Shown: positions 13,251 to 24,945 of the stretch, piece after piece | How the letters are laid out: the number at the start of each line of letters is the position of its first letter | Position numbering within the stretch: the stretch's first letter is position 1 | Source: Acholoe squamosa | Lineage: Eukaryota; Annelida; Polychaeta; Phyllodocida; Polynoidae | DNA length: 64,000 bases | Assembly (NCBI GenBank): GCA_949317995.1 | Contig: OX439037.1 | Location: forward strand, 17,410,324-17,474,323 | Reading direction: 5' to 3' | The notes under the pieces: generated by a model | The model's input: the letters and a program-made list of their open reading frames with translations, nothing else | Databases searched by the model: none | What the model was told of the DNA's origin: nothing | Program-made: the position numbers and the translations under genes

Positions 13251-16200
13251 CTATGAAAGCAAGACCTGACATAAGATTACTAGTTTCTTTGCAACTGTAA
13301 CTCAATTGCCTTCAAAATTTGGATCAATTTAGTGTCTACAACACCCCTCTCAAAAGACCACTCAATAGTGTTAAAGCATTAGCTTTAGCTTAGATAAGTA
13401 ATTAACCCAGGGTAATTAACCTGTATAGAATGACACTCGCTCTACTGTGTATAACAGAAGGGGTAACTATATAGCTTCATCTACAGAAATATTATTTGAC
13501 TCTGTGTTAATCAGAGTGAGTTATTATCTGTTACATTCTGTACTAGGTTGTAGTTAAGTATGTGATGTGACTATGTTTACTGCACCTCTATATTGACCTA
13601 GCTGTTCATTTCTCACTTTTAGTATCTCAATATTTATGTAATGATTATCTAGCCTTTACTCAGAAAAGGCAAGAAAAAGACACAATTAGGAGATTATGTG
13701 TCTTGTATTCATTAAAAAGAAACAAGCAAATTTCAAACACTTCACAACACAGACAACTCCCCCAGAATTTAGTTTCCTCCATCACATATTTTGTACAACC
13801 TTCATAAGATTATAAATACCTTATAACCAAATAGCTATTAAATTCAATCCTCCCTTATAAAAGGTGTAAAGTCAGTTTAAGTCACTCTATCTTCACCAAA
13901 GATATGGCTTGAATAAAAAAGGGCACAGTTGAAGTTAGTCTCACTTTGGATAGAACTAGAAATGTTTTTTTCTCCATGTCACTAAAGAGATAATATTCAC
14001 TCATAATTTGGTTTTCTCCATCATGATTTTGAAAAACCAATAATTCCTCCACCTACAGATATGGACAAGATACCTCTGTAATTATCTTCATTATACTCTA
14101 ATTGGTATATGGTGAAATGTTGAGTTATATTCCAAATGTTTAGAGACATTTTTCCAGTTTCTTCCATTTCTACTTTTAGGCGGACAAAACCTATTTCTTC
14201 TGGATGTTTTTTTTCATGGTTTTTACCTTTTTTTTGCCCTCTGGAAGAAACCTCCCAACCCTGCACTCATTAGAATTCATTAATAATTCAAAATAGCTGC
14301 CCTATATACAGGTATGGTTCTAAATGGCGTAAATGGATTCCCAGATATCAAAATTGTGACCCATCCTAACAAAGTGGTACTGAAGTCGCACATTTAGAAG
14401 CCTAGATATAGTCTTCTCAAGTGGTATAGTGTCAAAAAAATCAGAATTTTTAAATTTGATATTTTAGCATTTTTCCATCCTATGGTAAGATATCTCTGAA
14501 TTTAAGCCCCAAATGCCTAAAAGACACAGCTATAGTTTTCTTGGTTATTTAGAATTACATAGGAAATATGTAGGATTTATGAAATACTATATGTTTAATA
14601 TGTCAATTATCTCAGTTTAATTTAATTTTAATTCATCCGACTTAATTTACCGACAGAAGATCCATAGAGGACCAGCTGGTTCAAATATGCAAGTGTTATA
14701 TACCAAATGAATAGCTGATCAAAGCTTTTGGTGACCTCTAAATGAATATGCCAATAACTAAACATTTTGTCTGTGCGACTTCTGTACCATTTTGTAAGGA
14801 TGGGTCACAAATGTACTTTTAGGACTTTATTTTGTGTTTCTATGCTGATTACAAATAAAGGTGTTCCTTTTTCAGAATCTTTATAGCACTACATAAGGTA
14901 ATTAATGACTGCCATATACATGGTTCTAAATGGCATCAATGGATTCCTGAGCCTCACAAATGTACTTTTAGTACTTTATTTTGTGTTTCTATGTTGATTT
15001 GAAGTGGAGATATTCGTTTTTTGACATTCTATGGCATTAATTAGGGTTAAAACCATTAATAATTCAAAATGACTGCCACATACAGGGTTCTAAATGGCAT
15101 GAATGGAATCATGGGCCTCAGAGCTGTACTCCTAGTACTTTATTTTGTTATTCTATGCTGATCAGAAGTGGAGATATTGTCTCTTGAGGGGGCCTAGCAG
15201 AAGTAGTGCAGCATGCACATGGTAAGATAAAATGCATTTACTTGTAGATGTACTTTTGTACCCAATAAAATACTTTAGAAAAAAAGGTTTTATAACTGTG
15301 ATAATCATGATTCCGTAAATCAAGATTTTTTGATTTGGTAGGTATATCACTGACACTCCTAGTAAAAAAAGACTTTTGAAGTTTTGTGAATTTATAATAC
15401 AGGACCCCTAGCTACTAGGTCATCCTAGTTTGAGCGAGATATACACTGCAAAAAAGGTGTTTAAAGATACACACCAAATTTTCTCAACACCAATATTTAA
15501 ACATCTAAACACTTGAAGTGTTTAGGTGTTTAGCTTTTAAACACTTATTCTCAAACACCTAAACACTGAAGTGTTTAAGTGTTTAGCATTTAAACACTTG
15601 GTTAAACACTTCCTAGTTAAACGCGTTTAAAATTAAACACGTTTAACACCTAAGAAGTGTTGAGAAAAGTGGGACAAATAAGTGTTTAACCAAGTGTTTA
15701 ACTTCTAAACACTGGTGTTTAATCCCTAAACACTGTTTTTACAGTGTATGTATGTATATTATGAGTGGCCACACACAATAAATTCAGAATGATTAACATG
15801 CTGAGGATTTTCAAAGAAGGGTTATGACTGTTTAAGTGCTGTGCCTGTGCCCTAGAGCAGGACATATAGAGCATGACATACTATCATTTCAGAGGTGTCT
15901 ATTCAAATTCAACACTACATCATAGTGTGACCTTTTTAACTGGAGAACCCTGAAGGGTACATTTAGCTAAATAACAGCCACTATTAGTCACCACTTTTTA
16001 TTTTTACATATTAGGGGCTGATTATACTGACCAGTGGTGGGTCACTCTTGACAATTATCCTAGTCATAGGGGTCGTGAGCTACAGTATAATGTTCTGCAG
16101 TGTCCCCCAGATGTTAGCCTTATAAGGTACACACAATTACACAGAGTGTCCTTATGAGGTACACACAGTTACACAGTGTGTCCTTATGAGGTACACACAG

Positions 16201-17747
16201 AGTTACATTGTGTCTTCATGAGGTACACACACAGTTACATTGTGTCTTTATGAGGTACACACACACACAGAGTTACACAGTGGATCATTATGGGGTACTC
16301 TGATGTTAGCCTTGTGAGGTAAACAGACACAGTTACACAGTGGGTCCTTATGGAGTACTCTGATGTTAGCCATGTGAGGTACACTGTATCTTCCTATGAG
16401 GGACACACACACGGTTTAACAGTGTGTCCTTACAAGGTACTTTATGAGGTAACCGAAAAGTACCTCATAAGGCCAACGTCATAAGGTGCTTCTCTCCTCG
16501 TAAATGGAGGTAACCTCATAAGGGTACCTCACAAGGAATTTACCTCACAAGGACCAATTGTGGGGATGTGTGTGTGTGTGTGTGTACGGGGGGTGTAGCT
16601 GGTCTGGGAAGATGAGGACATTCAACCTACACATGCAGCACCTCTCCATACTAATCCACCACATCACATGAATCGTTGGGGGAGCTCTTCAGTCAGTGAA
16701 AGCCAACAGAACTTCTGAGTTTTAGTCTGGCAATATCTGACCACTGCGTACTAGATCTACTAATAGTATGAGTGTGAAAATGACCATGCCTTCCTCATCA
16801 TATTATATACCTCGCACAGTAAGTGTGGCGATGTCCGGTCTGAAGTACTTAACACCACAAATAGGCTGCCTGTGGCCACCACTCTATAAGTACATGTGCA
16901 CTCAGTGGCTATTTTGAATTCATTTCAAGAAGAATTAAAGGCTGATCTCTCTGTCTATATCATATATATCACCCAAACAATATTATGACCTGTGGAAATT
17001 TCGCTTTGCACCAGATTAGAATGCTCTGAATCTTCTGGACAAAATGCCTCCATGTTAAAGCACAGTTTATCTATATACCCATAGAACACACACTCACCAT
17101 ATGCCTTATGGGGACTCTACCAGTAATGTCAAAACAGGAAGTCAGGTAGCAGTTTGGGGGGAGGTTTTTGTTTAAGTGTTTTATTAAGGTTCACAGAAAT
17201 TATGTAAACACATAACCTGTCTTCGAGCTTGGCAAAGCCGTTATGATGCTCAGGCCTTCTTTATAGGTGACTTATTCAATCGATTTAATAATCAGTGTAA
17301 TGGCATACAATGTTACATGTCACATAGAGACCACTCATAGTTATATCTGCACAATGTAATATAACACATAATGAGATGGGGATGAAAGAGGAGTTCATGT
17401 AATGGTGTAGATTACACGGTACCAATGTATAAAACAAACAGTCTGTTTCATTTCAATGCACCACACACATATCTGTCATTAACCAGGTATACATGGAAGA
17501 TTCATACATAGCTCTCATAAGAGGACCCAGCACGCAATAGTTTATTATACAATTCAAAAAGAGTGTGTATACTAGACAAGTATGGTATATTCATCATAAA
17601 TGTTACATTTAATCTTCTTTAATTTCTTCTTTAAAGACCTCTTTTTCCTTAATCAGTGTATACTTTATCTTAAGCTTATTCCATCTTCTAATGGCCTCCT
17701 GGTGGAAAGTCTTATATACAATCGGATTCCTGGATATCCTTTGAATG
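13251..17747. repeat. Segmental duplication, copy B
   Basis: Direct repeat of 8058-12366 with scattered substitutions and small indels. It differs by carrying the 303-bp MITE at 15444-15746 and lacking the 94-bp palindrome of copy A. It runs straight into the 3' LTR of the full gypsy element. Confidence 0.95.
15444..15746. mobile_element. 303-bp MITE with CACTGYAAAAA ends
   Basis: The left end CACTGCAAAAAAGGTGTTTA pairs with the right end, whose complement is CACTGTAAAAACAGTGTTTA. The flanks show a TA duplication, and copy A has the empty site (GAGATATATGTATG). The interior consists mostly of AAACACTT/AAGTGTTT words in both orientations. TA target and CACTG ends suggest a Tc1/mariner- or ISL2EU-related non-autonomous element. 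No protein is encoded. Confidence 0.85.
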
Positions 17748-18821
17748 TGTAGTGTTCTACCCCTCGATGTTCAATCGAATCTTTCGATAAACAACGAAGA
17801 ACAACTATTCAGGTTCCAGTTAAAACTTTATTGTCTAATAACACATGTGTAGAGGCAAGGAGAAAGGGTGCTCCGTGCTAAAAGTCAACTTTAAAATTCA
17901 AATAATTAGCTTTACAGTGATACATAGCATGAGAAGATACTCCTTTTAGTTTTTGAGGAATGGCTTGCTAGATATGGGTAGGTGTGACCATTTCAAGAAT
18001 GTTAATAAGCTTTATGTCTATTTGGTCATGAGATATATAGCTAATTAGCATAATTTATGCTAATTAGCTAAATTCGTATAAATTTTTATTCTTTTGGCCA
18101 TAACTTTTGATCTAGAAATGGTATTTTCATGTTGTTTTCGCCATAGTAAACCTTGTGGGATGTTTCTTCAAATGGAATCATTGATTTTCCTATTTAGAAT
18201 GAAAATCATGTTTCCATGGCAACAGAAATCAACAAAAATGCCTATTTTGGCCAAAAAACATTCTTTTTACATGCCAAATTTGGAACCTTTCCACCCAAAA
18301 TAAAACGTTTTATCAAAAACCATTGAATTCTCCATAAAAAAGTAGCCTATAACAGTTTTAGTCATATTTTTCCTATTCTAGTCCATAGTGGTACCCCCTG
18401 GTGGCTAAATCTGGTACTAAATCCCGCAGTAACTGTCCTTTCTGCTTGCTGGCTCACACATAGGCATCAGTCGTTCTCGATCACAGTTACAGGTGGCAGA
18501 GTTTGAACTCTATAACAGGTTCGACACTAGGCCTTCTAGTGTCTACAGTTGATATTCCACATACACCCTCTCTGTGCAGCAGCACAGAGGAGTACTAGAA
18601 TATGGTAGCCGGGCAGCCGCCAACCATCGCTCACGATGGTCAGTCAGGGCTGGACTGACCTTGAGGAAGGCCGTACAACGGCCTTATATACACCGGAGTC
18701 GAGGGCCACGTGACCAAGTGGTGACGTGGCGCTGGACTCCAGCGCCCCCAGGCGTTGGGTAATAGAGGTGCTCTCAACGTCGCACACGAAGGTACCTCGA
18801 AGACGACGCGGGACCACCACA
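17748..18821 (-). repeat. 3' LTR of the gypsy element (interrupted)
   Basis: It starts TGTAGTGTTC and ends CCACCACA in plus-strand reading. Without the 609-bp element 5 and its 6-bp duplication it is 459 bp, matching the 468-bp LTR at 38315 apart from one 9-bp gap. It contains a TATATAAGGCC promoter-like site on the minus strand and the hairpin CTCTGTGCAGCAGCACAGAG. Confidence 0.95.
17847..18455. mobile_element. Element 5: 609-bp non-autonomous DNA element in the LTR
   Basis: ACACAT flanks both ends (17841-17846 and 18456-18461), and the two other LTRs show the intact site. The ends carry imperfect inverted repeats: GCAAGGAGAAAGGG near the left end against GCAAGCAGAAAGGA in the complement of the right end. 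It contains the palindrome GCTAATTAGC...GCTAATTAGC at about 18045-18075 but no gene. The 6-bp duplication and CAGAAA-type ends resemble elements 3 and 4. Classification is open. Confidence 0.8.
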
Positions 18822-18835
18822 CCACCCCCCTCTAG
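18822..18835 (-). other. Polypurine tract of the gypsy element
   Basis: Read on the minus strand this is CTAGAGGGGGGTGG, directly upstream of the 3' LTR. It is the expected primer for plus-strand DNA synthesis. Confidence 0.85.
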
Positions 18836-19416
18836 ACTGAAACGAGGTCTCTGAAAATTCAGAGATCCCGGATCAGTCTAAACAATTAGATAATAATATG
18901 AACTACTGGATCCGTCGACATAGTCGACAGAAACAGTAGAGGAATATATAGAAATATAGTTTCTACTGTACTGTAGAAAAAAAAATTATTAGCACAGTTA
19001 ATTATAAGGCATTGCTCCATCCAACGTAGGAGACCAGTGTCGAAACACTGCTTCACGACCTGCTCCTGGTCGATCCGAGGACGGCACGACCGGGTATGGC
19101 AACCGGGGTCGTGTCGTTTCCTCCCTGTCTCGTTGAGAAGCTCCTTCCAGTGTAGGAAGCCCATCGATAGTGTACAGTACTACTATGATGGTCCTTCGAC
19201 CGTGAGACCGAGGATGTGTGGCACCACCGGGCCCTAAGACCAGGGTGGCATCGGATCCACACAGCTTAGCAGGGAGGTCCGGGGACAGGAAAGGTACCCC
19301 CACTCGTGGAGGGTACACCGTCGTCCGGGAACAAGTTCCCGGGGGTTCCGTGCTGACATCGAGACTCTGTTCGATGTCAGCGATCCAAGCTAAAGAGGAG
19401 GAGCAGTAGTATTATA
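18836..19416. other. 3' untranslated part of the gypsy element
   Basis: This lies between the 702-codon ORF and the polypurine tract. Several overlapping short frames exist on both strands with no family resemblance; I treat them as chance. No further signal is recognised. Confidence 0.4.
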
Positions 19417-21525
19417 CTACTGATCCTCCGAGATGGACCCTGTAGCGGCGTCCATTTCAGCCTGCTCTCCGTCAGTGCGCTCATCCTCATGTGAAGCACT
19501 GGCGGCTAGCTGGCCTGAAAACGTCGGCGACTCCGGCAATGGGGCCACACGGTCCATTGTCGTACTCCAAGCCTCGTTAGAGGTCTCGGGTGCATCCCGG
19601 GAGTCTCCCTCAGCATCTGAGTGGAGAACGGCCGAGTCTGCTGAGTCGCTTCCGTCGTCGTCGTCGCTCTCCCGACCTTCAAGGTCGTCCTTGTCTCCCT
19701 GGTCAGGGGGAGCCGTTGGAGATTGATCGACGACATCGACGTCCCCGTCTATATCCATCGGCTGTTCCGCCTTGGCAGGTTCTACTGCTTGGGCGGAAGC
19801 CGACGGGTCCGGGCAGACGGCTACACTTGCCGGGGCCAGAGGTGTGATGCCATGAAGATCCGGATGGATCCTCGGTGACACCACTCTCTGAACCGGTGGC
19901 AGTGTAGGCTCGGTGGCTCCCGAGAGGGTTATCAAGGGAGCCGAGGAGGAAGGCCGGGCTGCTGGTGGGTAGACGGAGGCACCGAGAGACCTACCCGGGG
20001 TGTCAGGCTTGTCATGCACCACCTGCTCTCGGCCCAACATCGTCATAGCCGAGCTCAGACTGTCAATCTTTGGAGACAACTCTCTCAAAGGATTCGTCTG
20101 AGCCGCCAGCGTCCTGACGTCAGGGACCACTCCACCCTCGACGAGGTACCTCTGCGCTTCGCGAGAGGGCTCAGTTCGAACGGGCTTCAGGGTTCGGACG
20201 CCATGGTGCTTGTCCTTCATCCATTCCGAGAGTTGGACCCCGAAGACTCTAAAGAATTCGCGGTCGATTTCCTCCCAGCCTTCTATGATACTATCCCTCT
20301 TGGTAATATCATATTGGGCCTGTGACTCAAAGTTATTGAGACGCGTTCGGACATCGGTCAGACGAGAGTCCATCTCCATCTGAACGGTCTGGCGCGCCTC
20401 ATCCCTAAGAGCCGGAAGGAGCTCGTTACGGATGGCCATGTTTGTTCTATCAAACAGGCCGAACAAGTAGGCACTCGCTTCCTCACGGAATGCCTCACCG
20501 AAATTGTCGATAGCAGGGCTACCCGTCATCTGTAGAAGTCCCTTACAACGTTCCACGAACGTCTTGGGGACCCCACGTTCGACGCCATCGCCGTATGCAG
20601 GCTGTGCCAACTCCCAACGCAAGGTTGCTGTCGGGGTGTCGGCGCCTGTCACGACGTTGGAGAAGGTAGCTCCTGCTGCCGAGGTCAGTGTCGCGCCTCC
20701 CACGTGAACACGCGGCATGGCAGCTGGGGTGCTGCCCTCCGCCGGGTTGTCGATCACGACCACTCCGAGATTCCACTGTTTTGCCTCCAGTTTAGCACCA
20801 CTGGTGCTCGGTTTGGCCGAACAGGTCGAAGCAGTCTTCGACTTTTTAGGAGCCAGGGCCGTGGCGGCTTTCGATGCCTTTTTGGGCTTCGAGGGAGCAG
20901 CCTGCGGCTTAGGCTTCTTAGGTTCAGTCAAACCGGCAGACTTTCCAGCCTCTGTAGAGTGGGGCCTCTTGTTCCCACTCGTAGAGGCTGTCGGTCCTGG
21001 GTCTCGAGGACGACTGGCCTCCCGCTTCTTCCGTTGCTCTACCCTGAACTCGGGGTAGGCACCGTAGAAAGCGGGCATCAGTTCCGGTCTGATATACAGG
21101 CGCTTCGTAGACGGGGTTGCGGGGGCCATCCGCATCCAGTGTCTAGTCGGCGCGCCTGTCTTCTCATTCCGTTCACACTTTCCAACCAGTGTCTCCACTA
21201 GTTGGATAGCGCCCTCGGCGTTGTACTTATGGGGCTGCTTGTACGACTTGAGATGACGCGCCATCAAGCCCCTTCGTGAGGTCACGAAAGGAGGAGAGGT
21301 CGGGTCATCAGGGTCCTGATAACATGGAATGGTCTTTTCCACCTTAACACAACCGAACTGCGGACGGATGGCCCGATGCTCTTCAACCAAGTGTCGTATA
21401 CGCGAGGGGGAACCCCTTACGTGTGCAGTTCTCGAAAGCACACTGCTGCCCTGGATTGAAGATGCGCCATGCGAACCCAATCCGCTGTTGCTCGGGCTGC
21501 GAAACCCCCGACGAGTCTGAGGCAT
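19417..21525 (-). CDS. Gypsy 3' ORF, part 2: hypothetical protein (702 codons)
   Basis: I do not recognise the family. It sits where env or an accessory gene lies in some gypsy elements, but no signal peptide or membrane segment is evident. A Lys/Pro/Ala-rich basic tract (about residues 165-245, with KKPKPQAAPSKPKK) precedes a predicted helical middle (about 320-420) and a Ser/Asp/Glu-rich acidic tail with DGDVDVVDQSP and ESDDDDGSDS. The true N-terminus is probably not the first Met: residues from about 45 (HLVEEHRAIRP) look like the continuation, after a one-base frameshift, of the protein ending at 21383. Nuclear or Gag-like nucleic-acid binding is possible from composition only. Confidence 0.6.
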   Translation of the reverse strand: MPQTRRGFRSPSNSGLGSHGASSIQGSSVLSRTAHVRGSPSRIRHLVEEHRAIRPQFGCVKVEKTIPCYQDPDDPTSPPFVTSRRGLMARHLKSYKQPHKYNAEGAIQLVETLVGKCERNEKTGAPTRHWMRMAPATPSTKRLYIRPELMPAFYGAYPEFRVEQRKKREASRPRDPGPTASTSGNKRPHSTEAGKSAGLTEPKKPKPQAAPSKPKKASKAATALAPKKSKTASTCSAKPSTSGAKLEAKQWNLGVVVIDNPAEGSTPAAMPRVHVGGATLTSAAGATFSNVVTGADTPTATLRWELAQPAYGDGVERGVPKTFVERCKGLLQMTGSPAIDNFGEAFREEASAYLFGLFDRTNMAIRNELLPALRDEARQTVQMEMDSRLTDVRTRLNNFESQAQYDITKRDSIIEGWEEIDREFFRVFGVQLSEWMKDKHHGVRTLKPVRTEPSREAQRYLVEGGVVPDVRTLAAQTNPLRELSPKIDSLSSAMTMLGREQVVHDKPDTPGRSLGASVYPPAARPSSSAPLITLSGATEPTLPPVQRVVSPRIHPDLHGITPLAPASVAVCPDPSASAQAVEPAKAEQPMDIDGDVDVVDQSPTAPPDQGDKDDLEGRESDDDDGSDSADSAVLHSDAEGDSRDAPETSNEAWSTTMDRVAPLPESPTFSGQLAASASHEDERTDGEQAEMDAATGSISEDQ

Positions 21526-22248
21526 TCGTGATATTCTCGATCATCGAGACATACCAGTCAATGGCATGACTATCATCTGAATACCATTCCTCGTCGTCAC
21601 TACCATCCTTTCCGACGAGACTAGGGAGTACCACTTGACCGTTCTTGCGGTAGTCCTGAAGCTTGGTCAGTGGCCTGTCATCGACGTACTCAGTACGTCC
21701 CTTGGCAGTGATCGCTGACAGCCGCTTCCACTCATCGACAGCCTTGGCCGTGTCTGGGGGTGAGGATACGGTGCTCTCCACGGAACCGGCATCGACCTCC
21801 GACGGCTCGGTTCCAGGTTCCGGGGGTGCAGTAGACTCGCTACTCCTTTCCCGGGCTGGAGCCTTCTTGGCTGCGGATTCCTTCTTGCTACCTTCCTTCT
21901 TGGGCACCTTAGGGATCTTGAAGTCTTTCAAGGTGCCCTTGGATGCCTTCGATTCAGTGGGCTTCTTGCCCTTAGAACCTGAAGGGGTAGCACTTTTCGA
22001 TGGAGCAGGTGTCGACGGCTCGTCGACCTCCATCTCATCAGGGGAGGAGTCCCTCGAGGCGGCAGCAGCCGCCGCGACTTTCAAGTCGCGCTTCTGCTGC
22101 TTAGATGCCTCCTTCGCCTTCCGGCGGAGCTCCTTCTCCCGCTCCTGGGACTCGGCCAAGGCTTTCTGTGCATCCTCGATCTGCTTCAGAAGAGCTGCAC
22201 TTTTAGCCGAGGTAGACTCGAGCTCTTGCTTGGGTCTGGTCCTCTTGG

Positions 22249-22279
<31 letters not shown>

Positions 22280-22348
22280 CTTCTTCTTCTGCGACTTGTG
22301 GCTCGCCGAAGAGCTGTACCCTGACTGCTCGTCGGACGAGGACCCCAT
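21383..22348 (-). CDS. Gypsy 3' ORF, part 1: Lys-rich hypothetical protein, frameshifted
   Basis: The open frame reaches 22756, but the Met at 22348 (MGSSSDEQSGYSSS) is the likelier start: upstream the frame has low-quality Arg-rich content overlapping a short GC-rich repeat. The protein has a run of 13-14 lysines encoded by (CTT)n at about 22250-22290, then a coiled-coil-like stretch (LLKQIEDAQKALAESQEREK) and a Lys/Ser-rich linker. It ends in CAFENC(T), which with HLVEEH in the next frame would make a C-x4-C...H-x4-H finger. This suggests one ~1,000-residue protein broken by a single indel near 21400-21450. Family unknown. Confidence 0.55.
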
Positions 22349-22734
22349 GGTTCTTCCTGAACTGCTGGGTTCCACCAGGGAGAGAGAAGACTCCGGGTCT
22401 CGAACCGTTCTCAGACGGCACGAGACGTCGAAGAGGATCTTCGAGGTATTTCGATCCGCACTCTGGCGGGTCAAAGCCTCGAAGGTGCCTTCGATGTACC
22501 TCGAACCGCACTCAGGCGGCTCGAGGGACCGAAGACTGGAGCCTCGAGAGAACACGAACCTGCGCTCACGCAGGTCGTGTCCCTCGCCACTTAGGCAGGG
22601 GAGACCTCCTACACTCAGGTAGGAAGTCCCTGGGGCGGAGCGTACCAGCTGGAATAATCTAGGCTTAGTCCAGCTTATCTGCGTCCGACTCTTACGAGAA
22701 GGCCGCAGATGTGACCTCCGTGGTGTGCGACGCG

Positions 22735-22830
22735 GCCTTTTATCCCTGTGGCGCACGCCTCTGATTGGAGGAAGGGCCTACGTGACCGAGGAGGGCGAAC
22801 CCTATTGGTCCACAGCGCATCACGCCATGA
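22735..22830 (-). promoter_or_regulatory. Internal promoter-like region for the gypsy 3' ORF
   Basis: On the minus strand two CCAAT boxes (GACCAATAGG near 22802 and CTCCAATCAGAGG near 22768) are followed by GGGATAAAAGGCC near 22740, like a TATA box. This lies about 390 bases upstream of the chosen Met at 22348. It is separate from the LTR promoter. Inference from motif spacing only. Confidence 0.45.
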
Positions 22831-22949
22831 CCAAATAAGGTAATGCTCAAAAAATAGAACGACTCACTCTCCCCTCACCGTCACGCTCTGGTTCTCCAGT
22901 CGCAATGTTTGCATATGCCGTTATTTCCTATGCGGTCTATGGGTTCCAA

Positions 22950-24945
22950 CACTATTAACATGGATAATCTGGGCACCCCCCCCTTCTTTTAAAAGGGCAA
23001 GGGTGAATCCAATACCCAAGCCCGGTAATATAAAGTTAATCACCAATTGGCGGCCGATATCACTATTACCTGTACCTTCCAAAATTGCGGAAAAAATAAT
23101 GTATTGCCATATAAATGAAATTCTAAATAAGAAAAATGTTATTTCTGCAAAACAATTTGGTTATCGATCAGGACTGGGGACTGCAGATGCAGTCTTCAGA
23201 CTCCTGAGCGATATCTATGAAAATAGAAATACAGGCCATTTGACTGGAGTTTGTTAACTTGACCTACGTAAGGCGTTCGATTGTGTTAATCACGCCTATC
23301 TTGTTGAAATTTTAGGACAACTTGGTTTACATGACACAACACTCAATTGGCTAATGAGTTACCTAACTGGGAGAAGCCAGTATACTAAAATTGGTTCCTT
23401 TGTTTCTAATGAAGCCCCAGTACGATTTGGTGTCCCGCAAGGGTCTGTATTGGGACCGCTCTTGTTCATACTATATATAAATGATGTCAGTGATGTTCTT
23501 GCTGATTGTAAACATCATCTTTATGCAGACGACTTGGCAATATACAGCTCAAACAACAAAATTGAAACTATAACCAATAGGTTACAAACGGCATTAAATC
23601 GATTATATCCTGGTTTGTAACCAAGAGGCTTACTGCTAACACGGATAAATCCAAAGTTGTGTGGTATGGTTCATGCAAAAAGTTACCAAAGTCCAGGGGC
23701 CAAAAACTATATTTGTATAACAAATAACTTGAAACTCTAAATAACTACTGCTACTTAGGATTAAAGTTAGACAGTCTATTGAGTTTTGAACCTGCACTAA
23801 AGGATTTAAATAGTAAAATTAACCACCGTCTTTTTAGATTCAGTAAATTCAGAAACATGTTATCTGAAAAAGTTGCTGTAACAGTCTATAAAACCACCAT
23901 AATGTCTGTTTTTGATTACGCTTGTTTTGCCTACGAGGGGGCTAATGAAGGCCTGTTAAAAAAGTTAGACAGAATGCAGAAGAGAGGCCTGAAAATTTGT
24001 TTCAGTGGTTTGGATCTTAATGAAGAAGAGCTCCATGAACGGGCTAATATCCCACTCCTGATGAGGAGACGACAAGAATTATTGCTTAGCTTCATGTACA
24101 AATTATCAAGAAATCCAGATTGGGTCAATGAGGAAATCAGAAGGCCAGGTATGAGGTCAGAATCAAATATCAAGATAGTCATTCCCAGAGCATGTAACAT
24201 GGGATTCAACAACTCGCCCCTATATAGAGGAGTTGAGTTATGGAACAATCTCTGAGCTGATGTCCAACACAGTGAAAGTAAACTTAAATTTAAAGCAAGA
24301 ATTAGGCAGATACAAGGCTTGTCCAAGATGATGTTAATGGGTGATGAGCTGAATGAGCTGGATGAGTAATATGAAAAAAGATACAGGTTAGGGAGCTGTT
24401 GAAAGACTACACCTTATCCTGATTGAGTAGAGGGAGCTGTTGTTTGCTGACTACACCCTCTATTAGAATTTATTCATGTGGAGCTGTTGAAAGACTACAC
24501 CGCATGAATTTCATCCATGAGCTCACAGTGACTATACTCTCATACTGTATATCTGCTGATCATCTGTTTAAGATATGTTTTGTACCTACTGATCTGTCCA
24601 TATATATCCTATTGGTATAGTGTAATACATGCTAGTATAAAACTTGTTGATAGTAACAAACTGGTGTACCATGCCTGCTGCCCTTCTTTTTGAAATTTTA
24701 TTGTAAGATTATAGAGGTTGCTATTTGTGTACATAGTATATACTGTTTGTTATATAGATTTTATTTTTTCTGTTTATATTATTGTTCTCATTCTTCATTG
24801 TATAAATTTCCATCTTTATTCATTGATCTACGTGCAAACAACCACTTAATGTAATAACTGAACGAGGATTCACATTATTGTCTAATTTTACCACTTTCTG
24901 TATGAATAGTGACTTGACAATAAAACATTTTCAAACTTCAAAAAA
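22950..24945 (+). mobile_element. 5'-truncated LINE (CR1/Jockey-type), inactive
   Basis: Reverse transcriptase pieces lie in order on the plus strand: NPIPKPG and NWRPISLLP (about 23005-23070), AFDCVNHAYL (about 23272), GVPQGSVLGPLLF (about 23431-23470) and the catalytic YADD (about 23523). The C-terminal part with LDRMQKRGLKICFSGL follows (23779-24255). Stops and frameshifts (for example near 23255 and 23620) break the frame. The 3' end is ACAATAAAACATTTTCAAAC with a short A-run near 24941. The 5' half is missing, as is usual for LINEs. Clade placement is tentative. Confidence 0.85.

Noticed and set aside
18886-19318. Overlapping 92-106-codon minus-strand frames
   Set aside because: They lie in the presumed 3' untranslated part of the gypsy element, overlap each other and match no family.
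19433-20325. Plus-strand frames of 85-103 codons
   Set aside because: They are shadows of the GC-rich 702-codon minus-strand ORF.
21663-22622. 319-codon plus-strand frame with a poly-Phe run
   Set aside because: It is the antisense of the Lys-rich minus-strand ORF; the Phe run is the complement of the lysine codons.
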